NCBI GenBank assembly: GCA_036417435.1
Contig: CM070904.1
Span: 18,644,835 to 18,708,834 of the forward strand
Source of the DNA: Inia geoffrensis
Taxonomy: Eukaryota; Chordata; Mammalia; Artiodactyla; Iniidae
Length of the DNA stretch: 64,000 nt
Direction of reading: 5' to 3'
Below, one piece after another: positions 47,550 through 59,239 of the stretch. Positions within the stretch are counted from its first letter, which is position 1. Every line of letters begins with the position of its first letter. Position numbers and translations under genes: made by a program. The notes beneath the pieces are model-generated. The model saw only the letters and a program-made list of their open reading frames with translations. It ran no database searches and was not told the origin of the DNA.

Positions 47550-47876
47550 GTGGCGGATGGACCTAGAGATGATCATACTAAGTGAAGTCAGTCAGAAAGA
47601 GAAAGACAAGTACCATATGGTATCACTTATATGTGGAATCTAAAATATGACACAAACGAACCTGTCTATGAAACAGAAACAGACTCACAGAAATAAAGAA
47701 CAGGCGTGGTTGCCAAGGGGGAGGAGGGGTGGGGGAGGGATAGACTGGGAGGTTGGGATGAGCAGATGCAAACTATTATATAGAGGATGGATAAACAACA
47801 AGGTCCTACTGTATAGCACAGGGAACTATATTCAATGTCCTGTGATAACCCATAATGGAAAAGAATATGAAAAAGA

Positions 47877-47924
<48 letters not shown>

Positions 47925-47955
47925 AACTGAATCATTTTACAATACTCAATTTTAA
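47550..47955 (+). mobile_element. L1 3' end with (TA)n
   Basis: 'atggacctagagatgatcat', 'actaagtgaagtcagtcaga', G-rich 'gggggaggaggggtggggga', 'tgtatagcacagggaactat' and 'gtataactgaatcattttac'. An uninterrupted (TA)n occupies about 47884-47920 in the 3' UTR. Confidence 0.93.
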
Positions 47956-48181
47956 AAAAAAGGATGAGGGCTTCCCTGGTGATGCAGTGGTTGAGAGTCC
48001 GCCTGCCGATGCAGGGGACATGGGTTCGTGCCCCAGTCCGGGAAGATCCCACATGCCGCGGAGTGGCTAGGCCCGTGAGCCATGGCCGCTGAGCCTGCGC
48101 ATCTGGAGCCTGTGCTCCACAACGGGAGAGGCCGCAGCAGAGAGAGGCCCTCATATGGCAAAAAAAAAAAAAAAGGATGAG
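47954..48181 (+). mobile_element. CHR-type SINE, short form
   Basis: Body 47969-48160 plus A-tail. TSD 'aaaaaaaaggatgag' at 47954-47968 and 48167-48181; it landed in the A-tail of the L1 fragment. 48182-48394 downstream is short and unassigned, with an LTR-like 'aactgcatttcccagctccc'. Confidence 0.96.
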
Positions 48182-48751
48182 AAAAAGTATTCATGTGGGG
48201 AAACTGCTAAGCACATGGTAAACTGCATTTCCCAGCTCCCCTTGCAGTTCAGGGGAACACTTACATTCCATTGGTGAGTGAGACACATCGTTTCTTCTCA
48301 CTAATGTGAATGGTAGTAATATGTTCTACTTATTGGCATGGGCCACAAAACCCCCATGTATACTCCTCTACGCTCTTTCCTCTTCCTGTAATATATAAAA
48401 GCTATGACCAAGTGGAATTTACCCCAGGGATGCAAGGTTGGTTTAACACTGGAAAATCAATTAGTGTAATACATCATATATAGATAAAAACAAAAATGTC
48501 ATGATCATCTCAAAGACACAGAAAAAACAGTTGACGAAATCCAACACTCTTTCAGGATAAAAACAGACAACAGGCTAAGAACAGAAGGGAATATCCTCAA
48601 CCTGATAAAGGGCACCTATGAAGATCCCAGAGCTAACCTCCTACTTGCTGGTGAAAGACTGAAAGTTTTCCTGCTGAGATCAGGAACAAGACAAGGATGT
48701 CCATTCTTGCCCACTTCTATTCAACCTTGTACTGATGTTCTAGCCAGGGCA

Positions 48752-49112
48752 ATTAGTCCATTTGAGACTCTATTTTAAAAAATACCACAGACTGGGTGAC
48801 TTAAACAACAAATATTTATTTTTCACAGTTCAGAAGGTTGGGAAGTCCAAGATTACAGAGCCAACAGACTGTCTGGTGAGCACAGCTTCCTGGTTCATAG
48901 ATCGGTCTTTTCATTGTGTCCTCACACAGCAAAAAGGTCAAGGGATCTCTCTACAACCTGTTCTATAAGGGCACTAATTCCATTCAGGAGGGCTCTGCCC
49001 TCATAACTTGATCACCTATGAAAGGCCACACCTCCTAATACCATCATATTTGGGATTAGTATTTAAATATATGAATTTTAGGGAGACACAAATATTCAGT
49101 TTGTAAATAGCA
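48752..49112 (-). mobile_element. MLT1-type LTR, antisense, inside L1M
   Basis: 'taccacagactgggtgactt', 'aacaacaaatatttattttt', 'tataagggcactaattccat', 'cacacctcctaataccatca' and 'gacacaaatattcagtttg': MLT1 in reverse. L1 text 'gccagggcaatta' on the left continues at 'ctagtgaagaaaaag' on the right. Confidence 0.88.
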
Positions 49113-50117
49113 ACTAGTGAAGAAAAAGAAATAAAAGGAAACCAGATTGTAAGAAAGAAGTAAAATTATCTCTATTCACAGATGATATGACCTTGTACAT
49201 AGAAAATTCTAATGAATCCAACAAAAGCCTAGTAAAACTAATAAATAAATGAGTTTGGCAAAGTTATAGGATACAAGATAAGTTACACAAAAATCAATTG
49301 TATTTTATACACTGGCAATAAATTATCCAAAAATAAATTTATGAAAACAATTCAATTCACAATAGCATTAAAAAGAATAAAATACTTACAAATAAATTAA
49401 CAAAGAAGTACAAAATTTATATGCTGAAAGCCACAAAACATTATCAAAAGAAATTAAAGCAGAGTTAAACAAATGGATAAATATGCCATGTTTATGGATC
49501 AGAAGACAATATTAAGATGGTAATAATCCCCAAGCTGATCTGCAGATTCCAAGCAATATCTATTCAGAATCCTAGCTGACTTCTTTGTAGAAACTGACAA
49601 GCCAATTCTAAATCCATATTGAATTGCAAGGGACCCAGAATAGCCAATACAATCCAGAAAAAGGAGGACAAATGGGAGGAGTCACACTTTCCAGTTTGAT
49701 AATTATCACAAAGCAATGTTAATCAAAAAGTGGTACTGACATATCGATGGGCATTTAAGTGAATGGAATAGAATTCAGAGTCCAGAAGTAAATCCACACA
49801 TCAATGGTCAACCAATTTTCCACAAGAGTGTCAACAGCATTCAAGGGAGAAAGAATAGTCGTTTCAACAAATGGCAGTGGGACAACTGATTAGCCACATT
49901 CAAAAGAATTAAACTAAAACTTTACCTCACACCATATTCAAAACAAACAAAAAATGAATCGAAGACCAAAATGTAAGAAGTAAAACTATGAAACTCTTAA
50001 AAGAAAACATAGAGGTAAACCTTCATGACTTGAGATTTGGCAAAGGATTCTTAGATGTGACACCAATAGCACAAGCAAAAAGAGAAAAAATAGACAAATT
50101 GGACTTTGTCAAAATTT

Positions 50118-50504
50118 AAACCTTTTTGGGACTTCCCTCGTGGTCCAGTGGTAAAGAATCCGCCTTCCAACGCAGGGGACGCGGGTTTGATCCCTGATCA
50201 GGGAACAAAGACCCCACATGCCGTGGGGCAACTAAGCCCGTGCACCACAACTACTGAGCCCACACATCACAACTACTGAGCCTGCGCACCTCAACGAGAG
50301 AGCCTGCGTGCCACAGACTGCAGAGCCCACATGCTCTGGAGCTCCCATACCACAGCTAGAGAGAGAAAACCAGAACTAGAAAGAAGGCTGCGTGCTGCAA
50401 TGAAGAGCCTGCACGCCACAACAAAGATCCCACATGCCGCGCCGAAGACCTGACGCAGCCAAAGAAATAAATTAAATAAATTAAATTAAATTAAAACCTT
50501 TTGT
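50118..50504 (+). mobile_element. CHR-type SINE, divergent long form
   Basis: Head 'gggacttccctcgtggtcca', B-box-like 'gggtttgatccc', 'cacaactactgagcc' repeats, an extra segment 'gctctggagctcccatacca', tail (AAATT)n. TSD of type 'aaaccttttg' at 50118-50128 and 50495-50504, one indel. Confidence 0.9.
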
Positions 50505-51550
50505 GCTTCAAAGGACACCATCAAGAAAATAAAAAAGACAATCCACAGAATGGAAGAAAATATTTTCAAATCATATATCTGATAAGGGACTTGTATCTGG
50601 AATATATAAAGAACTTTTACTTATAAAGAATTCAACAGTAAAAAGACAAAAACTCAGTTTACAAATAGGCAAAGGCTCTGAATAAGCGTTTTCCCAAGGC
50701 AGATACGCAAACGGCCAGTAAGAACTTGCAAAGATACGTGGCACCACTAGTCATCAGGGAAATGCAAGTCAAAACCCCAATAAGATACCTATTCACACCC
50801 ATAGGATGGCTATAATCAAATGTCATATAACAACAAGTGTTGGTCAAGAAGTGGAGAAAATGGGATCTTCATACAAAGCTGGTTGGAATTTAAAATGGTG
50901 CGGCCACTTTGGTAAGCAGTCTGGCAATTCCTCAAATAATCAAGTTTTTGAGGCAATTCCTCAAAAACTCAGTTGGTGAGTTACAGTATAACCCACCAAC
51001 TCTACTCCTAGGTATGTACCCAAGAGAAGTTAAAACATACGTCCACATGAAAACTTATACATGAATGTTTAGAGCAACATTATAATAGGCAAAGTTAGAA
51101 ACAACCCAAACATCCATCAAACGACAAATTGATTAACAAAATGTGGTTTAGCCAGACGATGGAATATTATTCAGCCATAAAAGGGAATGAAGTGCTGATG
51201 AATTCCACAACATGAACAAACCTTGAAAACATTATGCTAAGGGAAAGAAGGCAGTCACAAAAGACCACAAATGCCATTGTTTCATTCATATGAAATGTCC
51301 AGGATAGGGAAATCTACAGAGTCAGAAAGCAGATCAGTGGTTGCTTATGGTTGGGAGCTTGGCAATGGGAGGATAGAAGGGTGATAGCCAAAGAGTATGG
51401 GGTTACTTTTTGAGGAGATGAAAATGCTTAAAACTTACTATGGTGATGGTTGTACATATCTGTGAATACACTAAAAAAGGTTGAATCGTACATTTTAAAT
51501 AACAGTATTGTATATGAATTATATTTAATAAAGCGGCTTAAAAATATTTG

Positions 51551-51977
51551 AGCCATTGGCTGTTGGGGTCTATTTGTTACAACAGTTCAGCCTATCCTAA
51601 CTAACACAACCCATAATCTCACAATCCATTTATATGCTTATTTTGATATATACCCCCTATACTTTGTTTTGCATATAATTTTTTAAAAAGCAACATTCTT
51701 TAATGTGCATTTTCACTTAACTAATTATAACTATTGTTCTATGTCAATAAATATGCTGTTTTTCATTTTATTTACTACTGAGCATTTCATCTCATTTTCT
51801 GTTTTCTTACAGTTTTAAATCTTGAGTTGACCAACAGCTGAGCTTTGTTCTTCTTTCAATTTTAATTTTACCATAGCATATCAATTTTTAACTTTTTTCT
51901 TTTTTCTTTTTTTGTTGTTGTCATGTTTTACGATCAGAAAGATTTCCTTAACTTTAATACCAAGCTCTCTAGCATAT
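51551..51977. other. Unique AT-rich DNA
   Basis: Nothing recognised. Confidence 0.45.
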
Positions 51978-52250
51978 TTTTAAATTAATTTTTATTGGAG
52001 TATAGTTGATTTACAATGTTGTGTAGTTTCTGCTGTAGTTTCTGTTGTGTTAGCAAAGTCAATCAGTTATACATATACATATGTCCACTCTTTTTTAGAT
52101 TCTTTTCCCACATAGGTCATGGCAGAGTATTGAGAAGAGTTCCCTGTGCTATACAGTAGGTTCTTATTAGTTATCTACTTTATATATTGTAGTATGTTTA
52201 TGTAAATTTCCAACCTTCTATCTTTTCTCTCTAAATGTTCCTTTTTATAG
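51978..52250 (-). mobile_element. L1 3' end, antisense
   Basis: Complement of an L1 3' UTR: 'ttattggagtatagttgatt', 'gtgttagcaaagtcaatcag', 'gttccctgtgctatacagta'. Contains a short local duplication 'tttctgctgtag/tttctgttgtg'. Confidence 0.9.
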
Positions 52251-52784
52251 TACCCTATTCTTTTCCATGAACATAAAATCTTCTCTTATGCCTCTGAAGA
52301 TATTAATTACAGGGTTCTTTTTTAGTGTTGGTCTGACCTCCACATTGTCTGCTTTCTCTGGTTTCTTTTCTCCTTCCCTTCCGCCCCCCAGTTTGTTCAC
52401 TTTCTTCTCTGTCTTTCATCGTAGAGAGTTACTTTAAATCTATGTTTTTCACTGGCTTTTTGTTCTTGTTTAAAAGTGAAGCACTCATGACTGGAAACTA
52501 TTTGTGTGTGGGTGCAGTGTGCTAACTGGTGAGCACACTGTACAGTCAGAGAGTGGGGACCAGACTCCTTTGTTGTGGCTCCTCAAATGTCAGTGTCAGG
52601 AGTTCTTTTATCTCACCCTAGACGGTGTCTCCAGGCAGAAGTCTAGTGCAGGCTAGACACCTCCTAGCCTGCACTCTTAGGTATAGCTGCCTGCATTCTG
52701 GTTGCTGGGAAAGGCAAGGGGGCTAGAGGTAACCCCGCTCAGTATGTAGAGTGTCCCTTTTTATCTCCTCGCCTTACTTCTATC
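52251..52784. other. Unique DNA
   Basis: Nothing recognised. Confidence 0.45.
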
Positions 52785-53965
52785 CTTAGCTGTGTGGTCG
52801 TCTGCAAGCCCAGAGCTGCTCCATTTCAGTCTCTTCCCAGGGCACCTTTGTCTGTTCAACCCACTCCAATCAGTTCTCCATCCTGATCTCTGCCATGAAG
52901 CTTCTCTTGTCCAGGTCCTCAATGGCCTCCATCTTGCTAAATTCAAAAGATGTTTTTCTGTCCTCATCTTACTCATCCTCTCAGAAGAATTCAACAGTTT
53001 AGTATTCGCTCTTCCTAGGAATCCCTTGTTTATTCCATGACAAGAGATCTCTCTACTCCCTTCCCTTCCACAGAATTCTCTTCTCTGATTCATTTCCCAC
53101 AATCTTATACAAATGTAAAACAGACATGCCACTCCCCTGCCTAAGCACAGTGAAGCATCTCATCACACTTTGAAAGCATCCAGTTTCCTTAACGTGACCC
53201 CAAAGTCTCCATGTCATCTCTCCCCACCTGCCCCTTCAGCTCATCTCTGACCACCTTCTGTGCACTGACTCTGCCCCAGCCAACCTGGCCCTCTTTCTGT
53301 GACTGAAACACACCCAAATTGGTCCCCTGAGGGAGTTTTGCACTTCTGTTCTTCTCCATTAAACACCCTGCTGTCAGATCTTCCCAAAGCCGGCCCCTTC
53401 TCCTTATCCAACCTTCAACTCAAACATCACCTGTTTACCCAACCCAATGATGTGTTCCCACCACCATGACCTCTGCTACACTTACTGCATCAGTCAGTTC
53501 TATTGTCACCATGACATTTAAACCTGTGTTACATGCAATGAGGAGAGGGATGGCGGGAGGGACAAATTAGGAGCATGGGATTAACAGATACAATCTACTA
53601 TACAAAAAAGGGTTTACTGTATAACAGATACAATCTACTATACAAAAAAAAAAAGGGTTTACTGTAGAGCACAGGGAATTAATTATACCCAATAGCTTAT
53701 AATAATTTTTAATGGAATATAATCTGCAAAAACGTTGAATAATTATGCTACACACCTGAAACTAACACAATACTGTAAGCCAACTATACTTCAATAAAAT
53801 AAAATTATGTGATGTTATCTTGATTACGTCTTATACACTTTCTGTCTGAATCCCCTACAAGAATGGAAGCTCCACGTGGACAGAATTATTGTCTGTTTTG
53901 CCCGCAAGTGCCATTACGCCGCGCCCGGCACATGGTGGATCCTTGATAAGCGTTCACTGTGTGAA
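52785..53965 (+). mobile_element. L2 LINE, long fossil, split by an L1 tail
   Basis: 'cctcaatggcctccatcttg', 'agaagaattcaacagtttag', 'tgacctctgctacacttact', then after an L1 insert 'gaatggaagctccacgtgga' and 'cgcccggcacatggtggatc', the L2 3' order over about 0.9 kb. Start boundary approximate. Confidence 0.78.
53539..53806 (+). mobile_element. L1 3' end inside L2, with internal duplication
   Basis: 'gggatggcgggagggacaaa', 'agagcacagggaattaatta', 'gtaagccaactatacttcaa', 'taaaataaaatta'. A ~40-bp segment is tandemly duplicated: 53582-53621 and 53622-53666. No clear TSD. Confidence 0.88.
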
Positions 53966-54639
53966 CACACGAAGTGGTTACACATGTGGTGAGCTCTCTG
54001 TGGGAAAACACTGTAATACGGCACAAGAAGGATCCATTTTCAGCTCAGTCTGCCACCTACATGGAATGCTTCCCAACAGAACAGGTTTAAAATGCTCCTT
54101 GACCACCACGGTCCCCAAAACTACTTATCACCACACAGAGCACAGAGCTTATACCCAGAAAGGCAGAGGACACACCTCACAGCCACTTCTCATCAGCAGA
54201 AAAGCAGGCACCTAGCAAGCGGTAAAAATCTTCCACAGAAATTAGCTAAGAAAAATTCAATGCCTTGAGACACAACTTTGGACAAGTACACAAGTAAATA
54301 CTGAGAATTTAGCACAAATCACTGCAGTATGTGGATAAGCAGAAAAATATCCAAAATAGTCTAAAAGAGACTGCTCTCTTATTCCCACTGCTTATGGGCT
54401 CTAGCTACTTCCTTGGTGTGAAAGAACTAAAAGTTGCCATCAGAATTGGCTGTAAATATTTTAGTTTACATTTATATAAATGTGCATGGTAAACTGTATA
54501 TGGGTCTCCCCAAAAAAGTGGTGAGGAATTAGTCATGCTCAACCAATTCTGACTTAAACAATATTTCTTGATATTTCATACATGTGGCATACAAACGTGT
54601 GGACACTTGTGCACTTTCTTTAAAGTGTGAACACTTTTT
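53966..54639. other. Unique DNA
   Basis: Nothing recognised. Confidence 0.45.
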
Positions 54640-55290
54640 GGCCCTAAAATTCTACTTTAAGGAAGTTAACCAAAGGAACTAATTAAGAATGTGAATGAAT
54701 TTGGGGCCATAAGGACAGTCATTACAATATCATTTATGATAGCAACCTAAAGGTCCAACAGTACGAGATTGGTTAAAGCCATCTAAAAAATTATTTTAGA
54801 TATTTCTAAATTATTTAGAGAAAATTATTCTAAATTATTTAGAGAAATATTTATTGGCCTCGAGTGAGTTCACTAGGTTGAAAAAAGCAGGTTTCAAAAT
54901 AATATGATCCCACTGTATCTATACGATACATATATGTACACATATATATACATCTACTATACATGGAGAGAGAAAGGAAGAATATAAATACCAAAATGAA
55001 ATTTTAAAAGCAGTTTCTCGGGCTTCCCTGGTGGCACAGTGGTTGGGAGTCCGCCTCCTGATGCGGGGGACGCAGGTTCGTGCCCCGGTCCGGGAGGATC
55101 CCTCATGCCGCGGAGCGTCTGGGCCCGTGGGCCGTGGCCGCTGGGCCTGCACGTCCGGGGCCTGTGCTCCGCGGCGGGAGAGGCCGCAGCAGTGAGAGGC
55201 CCGTGTACCGCAAAAAAAAAAAAAAAAAAAAAAGCAGTTTCTCTAGATAATAATAATATGGAAGATTTTTAAATATTTGTTTCGTTTTTT
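54640..55290 (+). mobile_element. Old L1M 3' fragment, split by a SINE
   Basis: 'aagaatgtgaatgaatttgg', 'tttatgatagcaacctaaag', 'gcaggtttcaaaataatatg' and 'atcccactgtatctata' are L1M 3' motifs. A 20-bp unit 'ttctaaattatttagagaaa' is repeated at 54804-54823 and 54828-54847. Confidence 0.72.
55006..55243 (+). mobile_element. CHR-type SINE, short form
   Basis: Body 55020-55211 plus A-tail, unusually GC-rich ('ccgtgggccgtggccgctgg'). Perfect 14-bp TSD 'aaaagcagtttctc' at 55006-55019 and 55230-55243. Confidence 0.97.
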
Positions 55291-55684
55291 TTATCCTAAT
55301 CTAAGTTTTCTGTTTTTCGTATAACGAATAGCTGCTACCATTGCAATATGAAAGAAAAAAAACATAGAATTTTAATCAAAACTTTGTCAGTGATCAGAAT
55401 GGGCACAATCAAGTAGGAAATACAGCTTTACAGTGGTTCTTAATCAGTTTATCCCACCTGAAAGAGCCACCCATAATGCACACATGGACGACAACACAAG
55501 CCTTTAAGCCTAAAATCAACTGATAGAGCCCAGTAGACACCTCCGATTTGGATCTCTCTAGACACAGCTGGAGGACCATTTCTTCCGTCCTAAATCTGTC
55601 TAATCCTTTAACCTCCATGAAGCTACTACCCCAAGCTTCTCCCTTTAGCCCTCTCATCAGCGTTTTTATTCTTCTTTGGCTCCT
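55291..55684. other. Unique DNA
   Basis: Nothing recognised. Confidence 0.45.
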
Positions 55685-56085
55685 TGTCTTAGCCTGGGCT
55701 GTCATAACAAACCACCCCAGACTGGGTGGCTTACACAGCAGAAGTTTATTTCTCACAGTTCTGGAGGTGGGGTGTTCCAAGAAAGATGCAGGCTAATTCA
55801 GCGCCTGGCGAAAGTGCTTCTCCTGGCTTGCAGATGGCGCCTTCTCTGCATGTCTTCCATGGCCTTTACTTGGTGCCTGAGCTCGGGGGCCGGGGGGAGA
55901 GCACTGTCTCTTCATACAAGGCCACTTAATGCCATCATGAGGAGCCCACCCTCGTGGCCTCATCTAACAACAATTGATTCCCAAAGGCCCCATCTTTAAA
56001 TACCAGCACAGTGAGGGTGAGGCTTTCAAATTCACACAAATTTGGGGGGTGGCGGGACACAAACATTCAATCCATAACACTCCTC
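55685..56085 (-). mobile_element. MLT1-type LTR, antisense
   Basis: 'accaccccagactgggtggc', 'gcagaagtttatttctcaca', 'gttctggaggtggggtgttc', 'ccccatctttaaataccagc' and 'acacaaacattcaatccata': MLT1 in reverse. Confidence 0.9.
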
Positions 56086-56689
56086 TTCTCATTAAATATG
56101 AATGTTTCCCAGGCTCTGTCCTGATGCCCTACACATTCTCCATCATTCACATGCATCGGTGGTTTCCACCCTGTCTTTTTTTTAAATCTCAAATATGACC
56201 CAAACTCCGACCCCAGACCCAAATCTTCCCTGAGTCCCAAAAATGGCTCAAACTCAAATGTCCTGAAGTTTCTACCCTTCTCCAATCTCACTTTAGGATA
56301 AAGAAAAACAAAACACATATGAAAGGGGGAAATTGCTCAATCCAGGATCCTAAGACCCAGAATTCAGACCTTAGCATGAGGGTGTGACTGGCCTCGTGTG
56401 GAACTAGCAGTGGTCCCAGGTGCTGATGTGTCAGGGCCATGAAACCCCCGCCCCTTGGCCTCTCTGAGCTGGCAGACATCTCATTAAGTGGACTGCCAAA
56501 ACATCCAAACTACGGGACACCTCTAGAAACACGGGGAGCCGTGGGAGACCTTCCTTTGTCCTCATGTCACAAATGGCATATCATCTGCCTTCTTGAGGTT
56601 TCACGAGCAAATCAAAGTAAAAGCAACCTTGGAACAAGTTAACAACATCCTTCTCACCAGACGTGGCCTAATTCACACTAGCCCTGGAG
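56086..56689. other. Unique DNA
   Basis: Nothing recognised. Confidence 0.45.
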
Positions 56690-57315
56690 ATTTCTAGAAC
56701 ATACGCCAAATGTCCTTCTTCCACTCCTCTTAGCAGCCCATGCTCTAGCCATTTCTCTCCCAGGTTAGGGCTCAGCTTCTAGGTTTCTCCATCACTCAAA
56801 TCGGAACAGTCTTTGCAACATGCAGATCTAGTTCATTTCACCCACTGAAAATCCTGGGATGGCTTCCCCTTATCCCCTGGCATAGGATCCTCTAGGACCT
56901 GGCTCCTGCTTGCTGCCCACACCTCCACGCTTCAGTCTCGCTCACTCTTGCTGCACTTGCTGTTTCTGAGCAAGCCACGTTCTGTCACCTCCACTCCCTT
57001 GCACGCACACTCACTCACACCTTGCTTCCTGTTCCCAGCCTCCCAGCTCCTCTCCTACCTGAGAACTTCCCTGGGAACCCTCCCCTGCACAACCCCGCCG
57101 AGCTACTCGCTCCCCGTTGTACCTCGGAGAGCCTCAGGGTAGCCAAACCTGCCGTATTTTGTACTAAATGCTGACCTCTCTCGCCACTGTATTGCGAGCA
57201 CCCAGAAAACAGTGATGGGGTCTTTTCGCCTTTCTTCGCACATGCGGTTTTGGGCTTAGACATAAATGATCAAGAAATATTTTTGAATGAGTTGATGAAT
57301 AAAATAATGAGCAAA
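56690..57315 (+). mobile_element. L2 LINE 3' end
   Basis: 'actgaaaatcctgggatggc', 'tctaggacctggctcctgct', 'acctgagaacttccctggga', 'tgtattgcgagcacccagaa' and terminal 'tttttgaatgagttgatgaa'. Left boundary approximate. Confidence 0.82.
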
Positions 57316-57960
57316 CCAAAGAATGACTAAATGGCACCAATGACCACTAAGATTAAAATATCCTTCAGAAGTGCTGAGGAATCCTTGTGGCCTTGGATAT
57401 GGAACATTGGAATTGGGGGAATAAAAGGACTACAGGAGTTATTTGTGTTACATGGGCGTCGGGAGAGTCAGGGCAATCTGATGTTGGAATGATGTGAGAT
57501 GTTGACCTGAAGAGCTTTGCAAGATTCTCTACAATTTGATTTGGTGATTTTTCCACAGCCGTGAGAAGGAGACACTGCAGCTCAGACCCACTGGTTTTCA
57601 TAAAATAAACTTCAAAAGATAACCCAGGGAAAACAAATCCCACTGAAAGCAACATTCGGTTAATCAGAGACTCTGAGATGTGACCTGCCCAGGCAGGCTC
57701 TTCTGCCAATTTATATTTCCTCTTTAATCTATCCCTGGATGCTACAGTTTTCAACTCTCAGAGATTTAAGAGGCACTTTGATTAACGGACTCGATTACTG
57801 TCCGCTCATGTTTAACCAAGGTGTTCTCCTCTGTGTTTCACATTTCACGCCCCCATAGCACCTTTCCCCACCCCCATAGCACCATTCCCCTTTTATTACA
57901 GAAACTGAAGAATGTGATGGCCTGCCAGACAGCAGAGTAATTTATGAAAAATATATTTTT
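57316..57960. other. Unique DNA, left flank of L1 copy C
   Basis: No exon recognised. A short local repeat 'cccccatagcacc' occurs twice at about 57849-57885. Ends in 'atatattttt', the endonuclease target for copy C. Confidence 0.5.
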
Positions 57961-57984
57961 AAAAGCAGAGTGGGGGCGGATAGA

Positions 57985-57994
57985 AAGATGGCGG
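57985..57994 (+). promoter_or_regulatory. YY1-like site at L1 5' end
   Basis: 'aagatggcgg' lies about 15 nt inside the element. In human L1, a YY1 site (AAGATGGC core) at the same place sets the transcription start. Function here is inferred from motif and position. Confidence 0.7.
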
Positions 57995-58638
57995 AAGAGT
58001 AAGACGCGGAGATCACCTTCCTCCCCACAGATACACCAGAAATACATCTACACGTGGAACAACTCTTACAGAACACCTACTGAAGGCTGGCAAAAGACCT
58101 CAGACCTCCTAAAAGGCAAGAAACTCCCCACGTACCTGGGTAGGGCAAAAGAAAAAAAGAAAAAACAGAGACAAAAGAATAGGGACGGGACCTGCACCAG
58201 TGGGAGGGAGCTGTGAAGGAGCAAAAGTCTCCACACACTAGGAAGCCCCTTCACGGGCAGAGACTGCGGGAGGCGGAGGAGGGAGCTTCGGAGCCGCAGG
58301 GGAGAGCACAGCAACAGGGGTGCGGAGGGGAAAGCGGAGAGACTCCCGCATAGAGGGTCGGTGCCGACCGGCACTCACCAGCCCGAGAGGCTTGACTGCT
58401 CACCTGCCGGGGCGGGCGGGGCTGGGAGCTAAAGCTCGGGTTTCGGTTTCAGACGGAGCGCAGGGAAAGGACTGGGGTTGGCGGCTTGAACATAGCCTGA
58501 AGGGGGTAGTGCACCACGGCTAGCCGGGAGGGAGTCCGGGGAAAAGTCTGCACCTGCCGAAGAGGCAAGAGACTTTTCCTTCCCGCTTTGTTTCCTGATG
58601 CGCGAGGAGAGGGGTTTAAGAGCGCTGCTTTAAGGAAC

Positions 58639-58775
58639 TCCAGAGACCGGCGCGAGCCGCGGCTGAAAGCGTGGTCCCCAGAGACTGACGCGAGCCGCGG
58701 CTAAAAGCACGGACCTCAGAGGCAGGCGCGAGCCGCGGCTAAAAACGCGGATCCCAGAGACGGGCGGGAGACGCT
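58639..58775 (+). repeat. 38-bp GC-rich tandem repeat in L1 5' UTR
   Basis: 'cgcgagccgcggct' recurs with starts at 58651, 58689 and 58727 (exact 38-bp spacing); a fourth degenerate unit begins near 58765. Each unit also has 'agagac' and 'aaagcg'-like parts. Confidence 0.92.
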
Positions 58776-59239
58776 AAGGCTGCTGCTGCCGCCACCAGGG
58801 GGCCTGTGTGCGAGCACAGGTCACTGTCCACACCGCTCTTCCGGGGAGCCTGCGCAGCCCGCCACTGCCAGGTTCCCGGGATCCAGTGACATCTGTCCAG
58901 GAAGAACACACGGCGGGCCTCAGGCTGGTGCAGCATCACACCGGCCTCTGCCGCCGCAGGCCCGCCCCGCACGCCGTGCCCCTCTCTCCCCTCGGCCTGT
59001 GTGCGCCAAAGCCCCCAAATCAGAGGCTCCTTTAACCCTGTCCTGTCTGAGTGAAAAACAGACGCCCTCCAGCGACCTACACGCAGAGGCGGGGCCAAAT
59101 CCAAAGCTGAGCCCCTGGGAGCTGTGAGAACAAAGAAGTGAAAGGGAAATCTCTCCCAGCAGCCTCAGAAGCCGCGGATTAAAGCTCCACAATCAGCTTG
59201 ATGTACCCTGCTTCTGTGGAATACATGAATAGACAGTGA

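Larger units (their letters stand above)
48395..51550 (+). mobile_element. Old L1M, RT to 3' UTR, broken
   Basis: RT motifs 'gggatgcaaggttggtttaa' (near 48425), 'aggaacaagacaaggatgtc' (near 48680) and 'ttcacagatgatatgacctt' (near 49175, a T-D-D form of the FADD box). C-terminal 'gaaatgcaagtcaaaacccc' (50759), 'atggaatattattcagccat' (51159). AATAAA near 51530. Interrupted by an MLT1 LTR and a SINE; many stops and frameshifts. More diverged than copies A and B. Confidence 0.93.

Noticed and set aside
47666..48154. 162-codon minus-strand frame with a long Tyr-Ile run
   Set aside because: Translation of a SINE followed by (TA)n microsatellite and an L1 tail; not a gene.
49170..49200. Possible active RT box in the old L1M
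   Set aside because: The box reads T-D-D, and the surrounding frame has numerous stops and frameshifts; a fossil.
58739..59104. 121-codon antisense frame in the L1 5' UTR, reminiscent of primate ORF0
   Set aside because: Primate ORF0 is lineage-specific and no shared motif is visible. GC-rich DNA easily gives such frames, and no splice or promoter evidence can be seen.
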